A stretch of DNA of 64,000 nt from Nectonema munidae. Lineage: Eukaryota; Nematomorpha; Nectonematoida; Nectonematidae. This document shows, in pieces, positions 1 through 12,345 of the stretch (position 1 is the first letter of the stretch; each line of letters begins with the position of its first letter). The translations under genes were made by a program, and so were the position numbers. The notes below the pieces were generated by a model that was not told where the DNA came from, made no database searches, and was given only the letters and a program-made list of their open reading frames with translations. The stretch is from contig JAUIRK010000570.1 in assembly GCA_030549495.1 (NCBI GenBank), forward strand, positions 916,501-980,500, read 5' to 3'.

Positions 1-1388
1 CCTTCAATTGAAACGTTATTAGCAGTATTGAATATATTAAATAAATAGTGAAATGTATTGTAAAAAAATTCTTACATGAGTCAAAGTAGACGATAAATAT
101 TGGAAAATAATATGGACCCAAAGTCCACAAAAGTTGAAAACTTTAGCAAAAAATATTTTTAAACTATTTCCAATTCTCGCCACCCTCACAAATATGCATC
201 ACAAATATCCCCATAAACTTTAAAACATTTTATGGGTGCGACAGCCAGGCGAAAAACCCCCATTTTTTAATTAATCAAACTTGAACGAAGCTAAAAACCA
301 GACTGTCTACATGGTGTTGTCGAAGTGTCATTTCACCATCATTTTATGAGAAATGGCGAAAAAGAAAGTTGTAGGCAAGAAAATTATGGAGAAAATTATA
401 AAATATAATTTCTTACTACCACCGCTCCTCTCCCCTCTCTCTCTTGCAAAATCCTTAAACAGTTACATCAACTTTTGAATTGGAGTTAGAAATCGTGTGA
501 AGTTCCTTCTCTATGCTTTTAAGTCATTATAATCTCATATATTATATGCACTTGCACATACATTCTTTCTTACATGATGTCTCTCGTGTAAAACCACATG
601 CAAGTGTGGTGTGTATGTGTGTGTGTCGCAACATTATATAATTTGTGTTTTTCTTTCTTGGTTTAAAACATAATTTATATAGTGCATCCCCTTTATCATG
701 ATGATAGCATTTTCTAAGATTTTAAAACCGCAAAACACGTAATGAATTACAATTAAGGTGTAAATTTATAATTCACCACAACTCCTCAATAATGAATAAA
801 ACAGCGAGCATGCTAGCCATATCCACAGCTAGTTTATATTGCGATTGAGATTTCCTACAAGCGCAACTAGGTGCCAAAGATTACGCTTGTTAAAATCGCG
901 CCACTTATTCGCCACCCCCCCCCCTTACACAAAAAAAAATTATTTTTATAACGTAAATTACAACATGACTTAAAGATGGTATATTTATTTGTGTTAGGGT
1001 AAAAAAATAAACGAATTCTTTTAAAGCTAACTAAATTAATCACTAAATAACTGTGTAACTAAATGACTAACTTACAAGGTAGAGTTAGACTCGCTAAAAG
1101 AGGGATACAAAAGCCTTGTCATGAAGCAAATAAGTTAAAGACTGTGTCTTAGTTAACCAACGCTTTAAGAGTAGACAAGCGCCCCGAGAAAGGTAATTAT
1201 CCTGAATTTTTGTTTTAACAACTTAAAAATGTTTGAAAATAACATAATAACCAAAATGGAGTAAAAAAATGATTTAGATCCAAAAATGAAGTGTTACCTA
1301 TAGATGACACTTGGAATGAGAAAAGAAAAAAAGTTATTTAAAAAAATGCAATTTTATCAATTGCGAAAAGCAGTGAAACATTTTTAAT
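1..1388. other. AT-rich stretch without recognisable gene
   Basis: No open frame here looks like a gene. It holds a short GT-rich microsatellite near 603-627, a C-run near 916-928, and a loose run of CTAACTAA-like words at about 1025-1080. The lower end adjoins the C-terminal end of the minus-strand piggyBac relic. Confidence 0.5.
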
Positions 1389-2653
1389 TCAAGATAATGT
1401 TACATTTACACATTTATGCTTTGCGCTTTGAACATGGGCAGTAAGCACATCTTGTTTTTTTTCTTTAGTGACAATAAAATGACCTATTTGATCATTTTTG
1501 ATTTCTTTCACAATTTTTTTGTTGAAAGATAACCGTTCTTTAATTTGCAACTTGAAGCTTTTTCCAAAGCATTGGAGGTATTTGCTTCTAACTTTTTGTA
1601 GAATATAAGAGTTCAAGAACCGTTCCAGCTCCTACACCAACATTTTATTATAAACGCTAGTTTGCTCATTTGAACCTTGCTAAATTTTGAAAGTGATAAG
1701 ATATCCGTCAGAAGAGTTCATGCACCATACCTTATATCCAAACCTGATAGGTTTTTGACGCATTGCCGGTTTTATTTGTCATCCCTACTTTCCAAAGTAC
1801 GGCACCATTGCTTCGTCACCATTAACTTCTTTTACGTTCGGAAGATTTATAATGAATTTTTATTCAACATTTCAATAATTTAACGTATTTTCGCGCATTT
1901 ATCGTTTGGATCACTCAGATCAGGATCATAAAAGTAAATATACTTGATATATCATCGAATCTGTTTCTAGACATTGCACTTGTGATGGCTATATTGTGCG
2001 TGTCAGTTGCAAGTTCCGAATACATTTTACGGCTTCTACACTTGACGTATCCACTGAGCAATATAATTTTTTAAAAACTGAGATTACGATTTAAAAGTTT
2101 GAAAATAAAATCTAATTTCTTTCTTGCATAATTTGTATGTTCAGAATATTGTTTAAGAAAAAAATACTTCAACAGCTTCAATACACGACAAAGCATCTTC
2201 ACAAGTGTGTTCAAACTATTATCCATAAAACGTGCTAATAATAAACTCTTTTTGGTATCTTTTTCACATCATTTGTTTGCCTTTTTTTTATTATTTTGGC
2301 TTTTTGATTCACTGAAATCATTTTCAGTATCTGCATAGTACACACTTCAGCCTCCTCTTCCAGCCTTCTCTTGGAAAAATCGTCAATACTTGGACTTTCT
2401 TCGCATTCATATTCTTCTCCTGAATCTTCCTCCGTATCTTCATTGTCATTTGATGGAGAAATAAATATACTTACTTCCCTACCGTCAGCAAAAGTTCCTC
2501 AGAAATATCACCTGCCATTACTACAGATTCAACACATGCACGCTTCTTTTCTTTCAATTTTAGATAAGTTTCCTCCAAATTAGACATTGAATCAAAAACA
2601 AAACAAAACTTGGAAAAAACAAGAGAAATACTCGAGAAAACTATAAAAAACAA
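1389..2653 (-). pseudogene. Decayed piggyBac transposase
   Basis: Read on the minus strand, this is a worn piggyBac transposase, a cut-and-paste DDD enzyme that uses TTAA targets. The N-terminal end (about 2653-2350) encodes an acidic, serine-rich segment (DNEDTEEDSGEEYECEE) typical of the family. Near 1818-1780 the frame reads DEAMVPYFG, the block holding the first catalytic aspartate, followed by a stretch matching the family's GYK-W-C-MNSSDGYL block (about 1750-1690), split between frames. Close to 1460-1389 a cysteine-rich tail can be read (RCAYCPCSKRKA then MCKCN), matching the C-terminal zinc-binding domain. Many stops and frame changes separate these blocks, so it is not functional. 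Order and spacing of four family blocks make the call fairly secure; I could not find matching terminal repeats. The middle of the catalytic domain is poorly preserved or lost. Confidence 0.65.
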
Positions 2654-3957
2654 GCTTGTGAATATAGAAATATAGTGAATATAGCTTGTAAAAACTCGAT
2701 GAAAATCCCAGTGTCGCCTAAAGATGACAGCCGTGCTTAATCATTGATAACCTCTTCTTCTAATGAGTGATCATAATTAATTATGTTGCTTCAGTTCAAC
2801 AGTCCAATCCATCTTTTGTGAGTTTATAATAAGAATTGGATTGTTGTATGTATTTATGTGGATATGAATTGATGTTATAAAAGGCGTGTGCAAAAATGCT
2901 AATTTTGTATACTTTTAAAAATTTTTCCAGTGTTTTAATATTATCAAATAATGAGATTTAAATGACTTTCATGATGTCCTCAAAATTGATGGAATAAAAG
3001 TGTTACCTATATGGGACGTTGGTTGTATTCGGGTTGGCAATTGTAGCTATAAGAAATCATTAAATTCGATTTAGATGAGAAATTAATTGTGCAGTCTTTT
3101 TTACTTAAAAGTTCAGTCTAATAGGTTTGTATATTCTGATAGTGACTTTTTTTTTAATTATTTTCATTCTTTTAGGCAGAAGTATGAGCGTTCGCTAATG
3201 GCGCAAATAGGTCAACTGACACCCCCTAGAAAATTGATATTAATTGTTATTTGAAATGTGAAGAATCACTTTCTAAATTGTATCATTACTATAATGATGC
3301 TTTGAAATCATTTCGTAAAAAGGAAAAAAGATTTTTGAAGTAACAAAGACTTTTATCAAAAAGTTTGAAAATTTTTGACAATTCCTAGAAAATTTTCAGT
3401 GAACGTTCATGGGCACAAGGTTCAACAAAATGATTTTCAAGTTTAAGGATTGACAGAGAAATATCTTGAAAATGTTAAAAAACAAGAATTGCAAAGTGCT
3501 CATTTTGAAGAACAGCGGTTGAAGTTTTGCTCCTTACAAAAATAAAATTAGAATAGAGCCCAAATGAAATTGATTCCTTCCTATTCAACATATGTAATCA
3601 TTTTTAAACTTTTAATCCATACTCTTGCCAAGATACACTGCTAAACTTATCTTTAATCTAAACCTTAGCATCACAGGTTCATCAACATATGTTGATATAG
3701 CACTACTTCTTATAATAAATCCTGCTCGACAGTTGCGATCAGAAAAAACCTATTAAATTTTAATTTAATTTATGCTAATTGAAGAGAACCGGTCTATAAG
3801 GAAATTAAAAGACCAATTAATATTAGTTAATTTTACTATTTAAGAAAAGAGCTAAAAGTTTTTCATACTAAGTTTCACATGTTCAGAATAAATTTAAAAC
3901 TTATAAAAGCACTAAAACAACATTATAATACAAGGTTCGAGTTTGTAACACTATTGT
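2654..3957. other. AT-rich stretch without recognisable gene
   Basis: I see no gene. A motif near 2999-3022 (agtgttacctatatgggacg) resembles one at 1290-1310 on the other side of the piggyBac relic in the same orientation, and a weaker variant lies near 2709-2727. These may be subterminal sequence of that element. Confidence 0.35.
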
Positions 3958-4102
3958 TTGGGGTCATAAGAACAATCTAGATACTTGCCCTTGATAACAT
4001 AAAGTCTTAGGTTCGATTCAGCATCAAATTATCCATGCTAATAATAATTCGAAAGAAGGGGTACAACCCTCGATGAAACAATGAAAGTGTACCTATCTCA
4101 AC
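3958..4102 (+). repeat. tRNA-derived SINE copy
   Basis: A tRNA-like head carries the word GGTTCGATTCAGC (pol III B-box-like, near 4009) about 50 bp after GGGGTCATAAG. The body continues with a segment (CCTCGATGAAACA, near 4068) that aligns with the minus-strand copy at 52165-52322 along its whole length. The two copies share the order GGGG-head, TTGATAAC or TCGATAAC, GTCTT-GGTTCGAT, GCATC, CGATGAAA, ACCT. The head is too irregular to fold as a working tRNA. Copies are diverged, so insertion is old. Confidence 0.5.
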
Positions 4103-5439
4103 GTTTAATTTAAAGAGTTTAAAACTACACAGTTTAAAAATGTAAGAATTATTTGATTAGTATTTATATATTTGTCAAGCCTATAAACGGATTTGTTGTA
4201 GATTGGAAGTATGGATACAATTCATTTCTTTGTGATGTTGAATGCGCCATTCACTCATCTAGACACATTTATATCCTAATTAATATACCCAATAGTTGTA
4301 TTTTTTCAAATCATATTAGGAGATGATTTGTGATCAAATAGTAAGTGTGCCAATTATTTAATATAATAATTATAAATCATATTTACTGCTACCTAAAAAG
4401 TACAAAATCAAAGTAAAAAAATTAAAATAGGCGTCAAAACTTTTTAAATAATCAAAACAGCAAAACCGATATTTTAATAAATTGATTTTTAATTGAGTTC
4501 CCTTTTTACTATCTCTGATTGCAAATATAGAAAGATAAATTTAATTGAACTTTTTTCAAAATTGAAAAGAATATAAAGGGTTTTACTCGGTCTAGACACC
4601 ATTCAGAGCATGAAGAAAAGTAACTGCAGATAGCCTTCGCTTCACTACATAGAGATTGAGAGGTAGACGGGAAAAATAACAATAATATTGTATTCAAATA
4701 TTGTCATCCATTTTTGACTCTAATTTAAATGTGTAATGATTGCATCGTTGAAAAACTTCAAGAGGTCTTGACAATGATATTCTCTTTTTACATTTGCTTA
4801 TTAGCTCAATGATTCCAAGCTATAAGCAAATGTCGAGGCCAGAAAAGTTAGCAGTTACACCGTTGCGTAAACTCAGGCAACGTTATTCACTGACATCATT
4901 ATCATCAAAAGTTTATGAGATAAATCATCATACACAAGTTTAGGAACTTTATGGTTTCACACAAATTACACCAAAATCCTGCTGTTTCGAAGTTGAAAGG
5001 AGAGATATTATGGCAGCAGAAGTTCTAAAATGTCATAACATTATGTCAATGCGCAATGAAGCAGGAAAATACTACTCAGCAAATTGAGGTTCTTGTAATT
5101 GTGATAAAATAAGCTATGGTTCAGCGACACTTCGGCCTCAAGACAATTTAGTTTCTTAAATAGTAGTGTATATCCCCACGTACATGAATAAAAGACCAAG
5201 TTCAAATATTCAATGAAAAATTTTGTTATCCAAGTAAATTTCAACTAAATAAATCTCAATTCATGACGTTACCCAGATCCGATCATAGATCATTTTAGTG
5301 ATGACAATGACAAATGGGTACATTTTTTTACATATATTATTAATAAAAATTGTATATTATTAATAAAAAGTGGCTTTGCATACCACACGCCACTGATCTC
5401 AAAACAATATTAACACAACCAAATCAAACATTTCAATTC
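4103..5439. other. AT-rich stretch without recognisable gene
   Basis: Only short chance frames are present. The duplicated word near 5330-5370 (tatattattaataaaaa, twice) is a short local duplication. I see nothing else. Confidence 0.4.
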
Positions 5440-5545
5440 AGATAGAGTGACAAAAAGACAAAATAGAGTAGCAAAAAGAGACATTAGATTGAAAAAAGAC
5501 AAAACAGAATTACAAAAAGACAAAATAGAACTAAAAATGGTATAT
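5440..5545 (+). repeat. 21-bp minisatellite, solo end of foldback-like family A
   Basis: About five diverged units of roughly 21 bp with consensus near GAATTGCAAAAAGACAAAATA, ending in ATAGAACTAAAAATGGTATAT at 5525-5545. The same end sequence and units close the foldback-like element at 24482-24928. No inverted partner array is seen upstream, so this looks like a truncated copy carrying one arm only. Confidence 0.55.
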
Positions 5546-7263
5546 AAACAGGTATAAAAATTTACAAAAAGCGAAAATTAAGTAGAGAGAACGGGGGAAA
5601 GTAGTGGGGAGGTCACTTCCCTCAGGGTAAATCCATCACTGATTTCAACGTAAAAGTTTAAGTAACGCATACTTCTTTGACATCGGATTTTTAATGTTAA
5701 TTTGGTGCAAATGAATAAATGAACGCGTTATTTCGTCATTTTGAAATGATAAAACTAATTTTACTATTCTTTTTACTAATTATTTGGATAAACCTTCAAT
5801 AATTGAATAATTGAAAAACTCAAATCCTTAATTCCTTTGTTAATGGACAACAGGACAACTGTCAGAATGGCCAATTTCTTTTAATAAAAAAATAAAATTG
5901 TCGCATTTTTTCTTACTATTTAATCTTTGAGCGTCAGTAAACTCTTAATTTTGTTTCAGCAGATCGTATATCGATGGAAGGCTTTGGTATTGATACATTA
6001 CTCTTGGTTTCTAATCCGGTTTCTGGAATCATTATTACCGGTGCAAAAGGACGATTATTTTACCTTTTCGTAAAATGCCGAGAATAAAAAAATTTAAAAC
6101 CTATAATTCATAGACTTGTAAAAAAAATTTGAATAGACTACTGTTCACACATATTTACACATGGACATATACAAAAATGCCCGTTTATTTGACATAGACA
6201 GATACAGATGTATACAATACTCGCTTATAAAAGAATATATTCTTTGAAAGAATATTATTACTTACGCACTGCAGACTTGCATATTAAATACATCGGTGTT
6301 TGCGCTCAAACATCTTTTTAATGTATTCTTTATTCAAAAAATAAAAATTTTGAAGTTTTGTCAAAATTGAATTGAAAAGGTTTTTGATATTAGCACTTAT
6401 AAGATTAGATAGGAGATAATAGGATTGCAAAAATTAATTAAATTTTGAAAATTAAGAGATTTAACATATCATTGACATTTTGATGAGGTTAGTGGTAAAG
6501 CGTTCATTGAATATATATATATATATAAAGCTATAGAAGAAAGTAATCAATCATGGAAGTCAAATTTAAGATTATTTTGGAGAGATGCATACAAATGTTG
6601 AGACAAATACTTTAATCTTGAGATGACAATCCTTTAATATTATAGTTAAATAAAGGATACCCTTTCCAGGTAATATAAAATAAATATGAAGCTTTTTGTG
6701 TATTTATTCTTAACGTAAACTTGTAAGCAAACAAATGCTTTAAAAAAAGGTTTATGAACAAAATTTATAAGCGAAACGCGGATTTGACTAGGATTAAAAT
6801 GTTGGCTAATCATTTTCTGTGAATTTTTGTTTTTTTCGATTGATCAAAAAAAATAACACAAATTTTAAGTGTTTTGATAAAAAATCGTTTTATGGGACAA
6901 AATAGAAAAATTAATCCTAGGCCATTCTTTTTTCAATTTACCTAATGAAAAAAATATATAAAAAATTAAAATTCTAATTACACTCGATTTGAAACTATCC
7001 TCTAAACAAAATCAGATCCCTTAGAGATTTGACATCTCATTTTGTATTTAGAAAAGGCATTTTGCATTCATTACCACTATATGAAAACCACTAATTCTAT
7101 ATACTCTGCATTAAAAAATAGAGCAGGAGGTGTAAAAATCACGACAGGGGAGAGTGTGAGTTTTAAAAATTTATAAATTTCGAAGATGTCATTTATGTAT
7201 GATCAATCATACATTCTAATCTAGGCATTGTGTTCTTTATAAGATCAAAAAAAATTTCGAAAC
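5546..7263. other. AT-rich stretch with (TA)n and a small palindrome
   Basis: No gene recognised. There is a (TA)n tract at about 6510-6527. Between about 6786 and 6919 the ends CTAGGATTAA and TTAATCCTAG are inverted copies, with a weaker inner stem (cgattgatcaaaa against ttttgataaaaaatcg), so this may be a small palindromic element about 130 bp long. Confidence 0.35.
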
Positions 7264-8526
7264 ATGACTGACAAATCTGAATCTGGAACAAATGAATCTC
7301 AGAAGAGTTTACTTTTACTCGCTCTTTCTGAGGCTATTGATGCAGTTTCTCAGTTTAATTCTAGTGACAATTCAAGAATTGTAGTTTTACCACACGAAGA
7401 TGTAAATGGAGTTGTGACAGATTTTGAATATGTGACAATAAACTCTGATTTGTCAAATGATGTTTCAAGTAAATTAGACGTTTATGTAGCATCAAAATTC
7501 CATGAGGAACTTTTACCTACATCTTCTAAAAGGATTCCTATTTGGAGTAAAATCAATTTTGTAAAACCTGTAAAGCAAAAATTTTGATTCCGTTGAAATT
7601 CAGCAATTCAGGGCTAAAAGCAAAATTGCCTTGTGGATTATTTGAACTCCTTTACAATGAAAAAATAATGGATATGTTAGTAGAAGAATCGAATCGGTAT
7701 GCTGCAAAAAGAAATCACAACTTAACATTGAAAAAACATGAATCTCAACACCAATATATCTCAATTCGACTAGCACTAATTCGAAATGCTTAGGATTCGG
7801 CCTTTCCAAATTAGCGATTTTTTCGGTTTAAAAAAAATCACACTTTGCTTACTCAATTTCTCTCAGTATAAACTTGACTTGAACTAAAATTCAATGTCAG
7901 ATGTCAGTTTAATACTAAAAGTACAACAAAAAAGTATTGAACATTTCAATTTGTACAGATGTACTGATTCTACTGGGTGTAGACACTTTTTGAGCATTTC
8001 TTTTAAACTTAATGTTTTAGGTGTTTTATTAGTTTTTCTTGCAAGATATAAAGACTCATTAGTTCTTCTTCATTTATGAGACTTTTATTTCTAAACCTTC
8101 AAGTAGCTCAGTTGTTAATTGAATAAAATCATTCAATAATTTTACTAAATTAAAGATTTCTGGATTAGAGGTAGTCAACTGTACCTCGAAATATCAAATC
8201 CTGAAAATGGTATTGATCACTTTTTATAAACACGATAAGTATTGCTACTGTAGGAGCATGGAGGCTTGGAATTGATGTGAATTGCGTCCAAACTAAGGAT
8301 ATTTTAACTTTGACTAGCGAAATAGTTTCGGAACCTTATGCCAGAGATTATGATATAACCGGGCCAAGTGGAAAACGGCTAAGCAAATTGAAGATTGGTT
8401 TACAACATCCTCCGGCAACGAGGAGGCAACGAAGATGCAAGCTGTGCAAAGAATACAGCCAAAGTTTGTTCAACTTGTAAAATTCGACAACATCCTCAAT
8501 GTTTTTTGGATTATCGCGACAAATAA
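7264..8526 (+). pseudogene. Decayed piggyBac transposase, catalytic core mostly gone
   Basis: An ATG at 7264 opens a 107-codon frame with the acidic N-terminus of a piggyBac transposase, ending in PIWSKINFVKPVKQKF. The next block, in a shifted frame near 7640-7720, reads FELLYNEKIMDMLVEESNRY, which is the family's entry to the catalytic region. The C-terminal cysteine domain is visible at about 8430-8526: RRCKLCKE in one frame, then in the next frame AKVCSTCKIRQHPQCFLDYR before a stop, matching the family's zinc-binding tail. The region between about 7800 and 8200, where the catalytic DDD core should be, shows no recognisable blocks and is too short, so most of the core appears deleted or scrambled. 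At least two frameshifts. I did not find its terminal repeats. It is a different lineage from the 59-62 kb copy, judged by its C-terminal domain. Confidence 0.7.
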
Positions 8527-9014
8527 AATTTTGATATAATAACTTTATTTCCTTTTATGATCATTCAAGAATACGAATATTACTATTTATAAAATTCACC
8601 TCATTGGCCCATTGTTTCTCCAGAGGAGCACGTTAAAATTTTCCAGTTTTTAAAAAATTATACTCTAAAATAGTGTGGAAAATAATTACACACAATTTCA
8701 ATCATTTATCAATTTAGATAAATCTTAGAACACATGTCTCTTCTACAAATGACTAAGTTAGAGATAAAGAGAGCATAGGATAGAGATCTGGGCACTATGA
8801 TCGAAATCTTTTTTAGATTTATCCACTCCTTTTCTGGTTACGCGCTTGCATATAGTTAAAGATTTTTAAATATTTTTAGATTTTAAGCATTCAAAGAAAA
8901 CTCTTTAATGCTTTCGATTATTTCAAATAAGATGGAAGTAATTTACCAAGAGAAGAACAAATTTGAACTTATATAGCCTAAATGAATAGAACTTTTTTAA
9001 TGAAAAGGGCAAAG
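8527..9014. other. AT-rich stretch, nothing recognised
   Basis: No gene, RNA or repeat recognised between the piggyBac relic and the SINE relic. Confidence 0.4.
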
Positions 9015-9110
9015 TTACAGTGAATAATTTTCATTGAGAAGGCAATTTTGCAAGCTTGTATGGGACTATGAGAAACGAAGGCATGGTGCAGAATTTGAAG
9101 CAAAGATGAA
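9015..9110 (-). repeat. SINE body relic
   Basis: The reverse complement aligns with the body of the tRNA-derived SINE at 52165-52322: CTCATAGT, CATACAAGC, GCAAAATTGCCTTC, CAATGAAAA in the same order and spacing. The tRNA-like head is not clear on the same strand. A separate plus-strand word GGATTCGAATTT near 9263 could be the B-box of another SINE head (about 9210-9290), but that is weak. Confidence 0.45.
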
Positions 9111-10859
9111 AAACTGTTAAAAAAAAGTGTATGACGAGTTTAGTGTATAGGAAACGTAATAAGACTACAGCGTTGAAATTTATTTTATTCTAAAGTTGAA
9201 TTTGAGTATGCTTATCGTGATGTGTGATAGATAATAATTAATCTGTTAACTGTAAGATAACCGTGGATTCGAATTTAGGATTTCCTATCAAAGCTCGTAA
9301 CGTCAATTTTGGATGAATATATTCAATGAGGTTTTATGAGAATTCAAGGTTGCTCATGTTTTTAGGGCAAACATAGGAATAAGGCTAAAAATGAGCAAAT
9401 ACTGAAAATTAAGGTGACTTTCGCCAGGTAACGGCTGGATTTAAGAGAAAATTTGGCACTTCTTTATAATTTCCCTCCACCAGCTTCAAAAGTCTTTTAA
9501 AACTAACTAACTATATACATTTTACAATAATTTAGTGTAAAATTACATATGCTTTATTTTTTGCAGTAGATGTAAAAAAATGTTACCCAAAAAAAATTTT
9601 CATTGTAATTTTATTATTTTTTTCAAAAAAATAAAATAAATTTTAAATAATTAAAAAAATCTTATTTTATTATTTACAATATTTTATGAATATTTAATGT
9701 TACCTTTTTTGGATCAAGTAAAGATCATCTAAAAACTCTGGACTTACACTAGTAGAGACAAACACTCTGAAAGTGAACCAAGTAAAGATAATACCTCTGA
9801 AATTATTTAAAAATATATTTACATTAAAACTGATTTATTTTTACTAATTATAAACATTTGGATTTATTGAATAAAAAATAAAATGTATCTAAACCAAATT
9901 AAAAGTAATTAAATTAAAAGTTATTATTGATTGCGAAATTTAATTGAATTAGTATTGCATTGAATTTGTCTCACAAAAGGAATAGAAGGCGTTGTATATG
10001 TTTACATAAATTCTTGCAGGTATGAGTTTAACATATTTCTCCTCAATCATATGTTTAGTTCTGATTTTATAGTTGTCCCATTATCTTTCAATAGTCTGCG
10101 TATGCGCTCTAATAACTCCATCGATATAATTTAAAGAATGATTTGCAAGTATGATGAGAGTAACCAAGGATAGAAAGATAATGCCTCTGTAAATACACCA
10201 TAGAGATGATCCCTCTCAAAATGCCGCAAGTAAAAATGATCCCGTTATCTTAAAATAAGATGCATTTTCTTTTCTAGCTCCCATTTTTAAATAAAGTTAA
10301 GCAGAAAATGTATTTTTAAAGGTGGAATCGAAAAGTAAACAAGTGGTGAAAATTTACGCGTGGATGATTTTAAAAGAACTCTTTCCAAAATTAATTTTTT
10401 TCTGAATATTCAATATACGAAAGTAATGAGAGTGAATGCAAATCTAGGGTACTACTCGTCAATGAAGATTTACTCATATCATCTTGGTGATCTGATGTGC
10501 AGCTCTTCTTTAGAAATTCAAACTAAACTTGATTGAGGTATATAGTGAAAAGATGAAAAATAGAAAGGCGCATACGAGCGATCGCCCCTTAGCCCTCTAA
10601 ATGCGCTACTGACCGAGAGTAAATCCATCGCTTTCAAGGAAAAATCTAGAGCATAATGTTCTGAAATGCCTTTCTGTATACAAAATGGATGTTTTAGGAA
10701 AGGTTCTTTAGTATATCAAAGTAATCAAGCTACTTGAAGAAACAATCCAGCCTAGTTCATTGCAGTTCCCAAGCCGGAATAAACAGAGAGGGTTAGCCAC
10801 ATGAAGGGCATGCGGCTGTAAGACATTTGTGAAAACCATAAAATGATCAGCAAAAAAAT
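9111..10859. other. AT-rich stretch, nothing firm
   Basis: Very AT-rich (for example 9560-9700). A recurring phrase resembling aagtaaagat.a....ctctgaaa appears several times between 9715 and 10240, perhaps a decayed low-copy repeat. Near 10803 the word gaagggcatgcggctgtaa resembles the 3' tail shared by RTE LINEs and their SINEs. Confidence 0.3.
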
Positions 10860-11404
10860 ATATGAAAAGTGTTGAGGAGAGTTAAAAATTTTAAGTATTT
10901 AGGCCCAACTTTGTTAGAAGACTGCGAGATCGATAAAGCAATACAAGCAGGCTGGATGGATTGGAAGAAGGTGTCTGCAGTTCTGTGCGATAAAAGAATA
11001 GTAGTCAAAATGAAGGGCAATATTTATATTAAAAAAAAAGTTGTGAGACCTGCAAAATGTATGGATCCGAAATGTGGGCTATAAAGAAATCGCACGAAAA
11101 GAAGTTGGAAGTGAGATGAGAATGTTGAGATGGATGTGTGAAGTAGCAATAAAGGAAATGCGACAATCAGAAACACGGCTAAAATGAAAGAAATATTAGG
11201 CAAAATACAAGAAAGTAGATTGAGGTGGTCGGTCATGAGATGATGGGAGATGAAGGTGATGTTCAAAGAAGAGTAATGGAAATGAACTTAAAAAAAGCGA
11301 AAGAAAGGAAGGCCCAAGCAAATATGAATGAATGAAGGTTTAAAGAAAGACGATGCCGGAATAGAATTGAATTGAGAAAGCTGATCAAAAACATCGACCC
11401 TACC
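10860..11404 (+). pseudogene. RTE (BovB-like) LINE, 3' coding end
   Basis: This is the C-terminal part of an RTE-clade retrotransposon polyprotein, downstream of the reverse transcriptase core. The frame from 10869 reads VKNFKYLGPTLLEDCEIDKA, then IQAGWMDWKKVS, LCDKRIVVKMKG and KKVVRPAKCMDPKCGL; in BovB-like elements the equivalents are FKYLGS, IQAGW-KW-KVSGVLCD, KLKGKIY and VRPA-LYG-E-W. The order then continues in other frames: KKSHEKKLEV, MRMLRWMC, KIQESRLRW, RPKQI-like remnants and a final LIKNIDPT before a stop near 11390. Endonuclease and catalytic RT blocks are absent, as expected for a 5'-truncated copy. Several frame changes and stops. The family call is secure from the run of motifs. 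Confidence 0.8.
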
Positions 11405-12249
11405 TAAAAAAGTGTAGTTGAGTTTTTAAGATGTAAAAATAGGTTTTTTTTTCAGAAAGAGGCCCTCCTCTGCTTTCAATTATACAACGGGTTGTAACAA
11501 CATTTTATTTGTCTCTGAAAAGATGAATGCATGCTGTGCGCGTTTGCTTTCCTAATAAAAATTTATATGACACTTCAGCAAATAAAACATGTAAAAAGCA
11601 TTCTAACATACGTTTAAAGTCATAGTGGAGGTGAGTATTTCATTCTTGGAAATCCCTCTGCTTTTAAGTCCGCAGATACTCCAGTAATCTTCATTTACAT
11701 ATATAAAGGTAATCACACATATAGGGAAAGCTAGGAGAATCGAATAAATAATTTTTTCATATCCAACAAATTTATCACATAAAATTTGATATTTCAATGA
11801 AAACTTTTTTTATTAAATTGTGATTAAAATTGAGAAAAAAAGTGCTCTTTTATAAGCACGCTTGACAAAAAATGCATAACAGTTTTATAAAGTAACTAGG
11901 ATAATTTTAAAGTTTTACAATTATTATAATATAAAACGTTATAGAAAACGAAATGTAAAGAAGTCTTACTTTAAGTTTTAAAATAATTGCGTGTATTGTT
12001 CAGTGGAATTGTTCACAAAACCAATGCATCTTTCTTTCCCATATAAATTAACCCATTTGAATAAACATGAAGCAGATCACGTTAAGCAATTTAAAATAAA
12101 ATATCTGAAAATCATAAAAATCTTTGTTCTTTATAAAAAGAACTATAAAGTTCAATGGCTTTCTCTTGCTTTACCCTGATTACCCTTATTATTAATCATC
12201 ATCGGGCATAACATTGGAAACAAGATCTATTTTTATTTATACTTTAAAA
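11405..12249. other. AT-rich stretch, nothing recognised
   Basis: Only short chance frames are present between the RTE relic and the eroded MITE. Confidence 0.4.
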
Positions 12250-12345
12250 AAGACCAGAATATAATCAGACGATATTTAATGTGAGGCAGAAGATTTATAT
12301 AAAAGCAGACGATTTTTATTTTTGTCAAGTTAAGTTGTTTGCCTG
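12250..12345 (+). mobile_element. Eroded piggyBac-type MITE, GCAGACGAT-core group III
   Basis: The internal core carries CAGACGATATTTAA, GCAGAAGATTTATAT and GCAGACGATTTTTA spaced about 20-35 bp apart. It matches the reverse complement of the MITE at 58270-58389 almost throughout. The TTAA sites and terminal repeats have worn away, so the ends are approximate. Confidence 0.55.
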
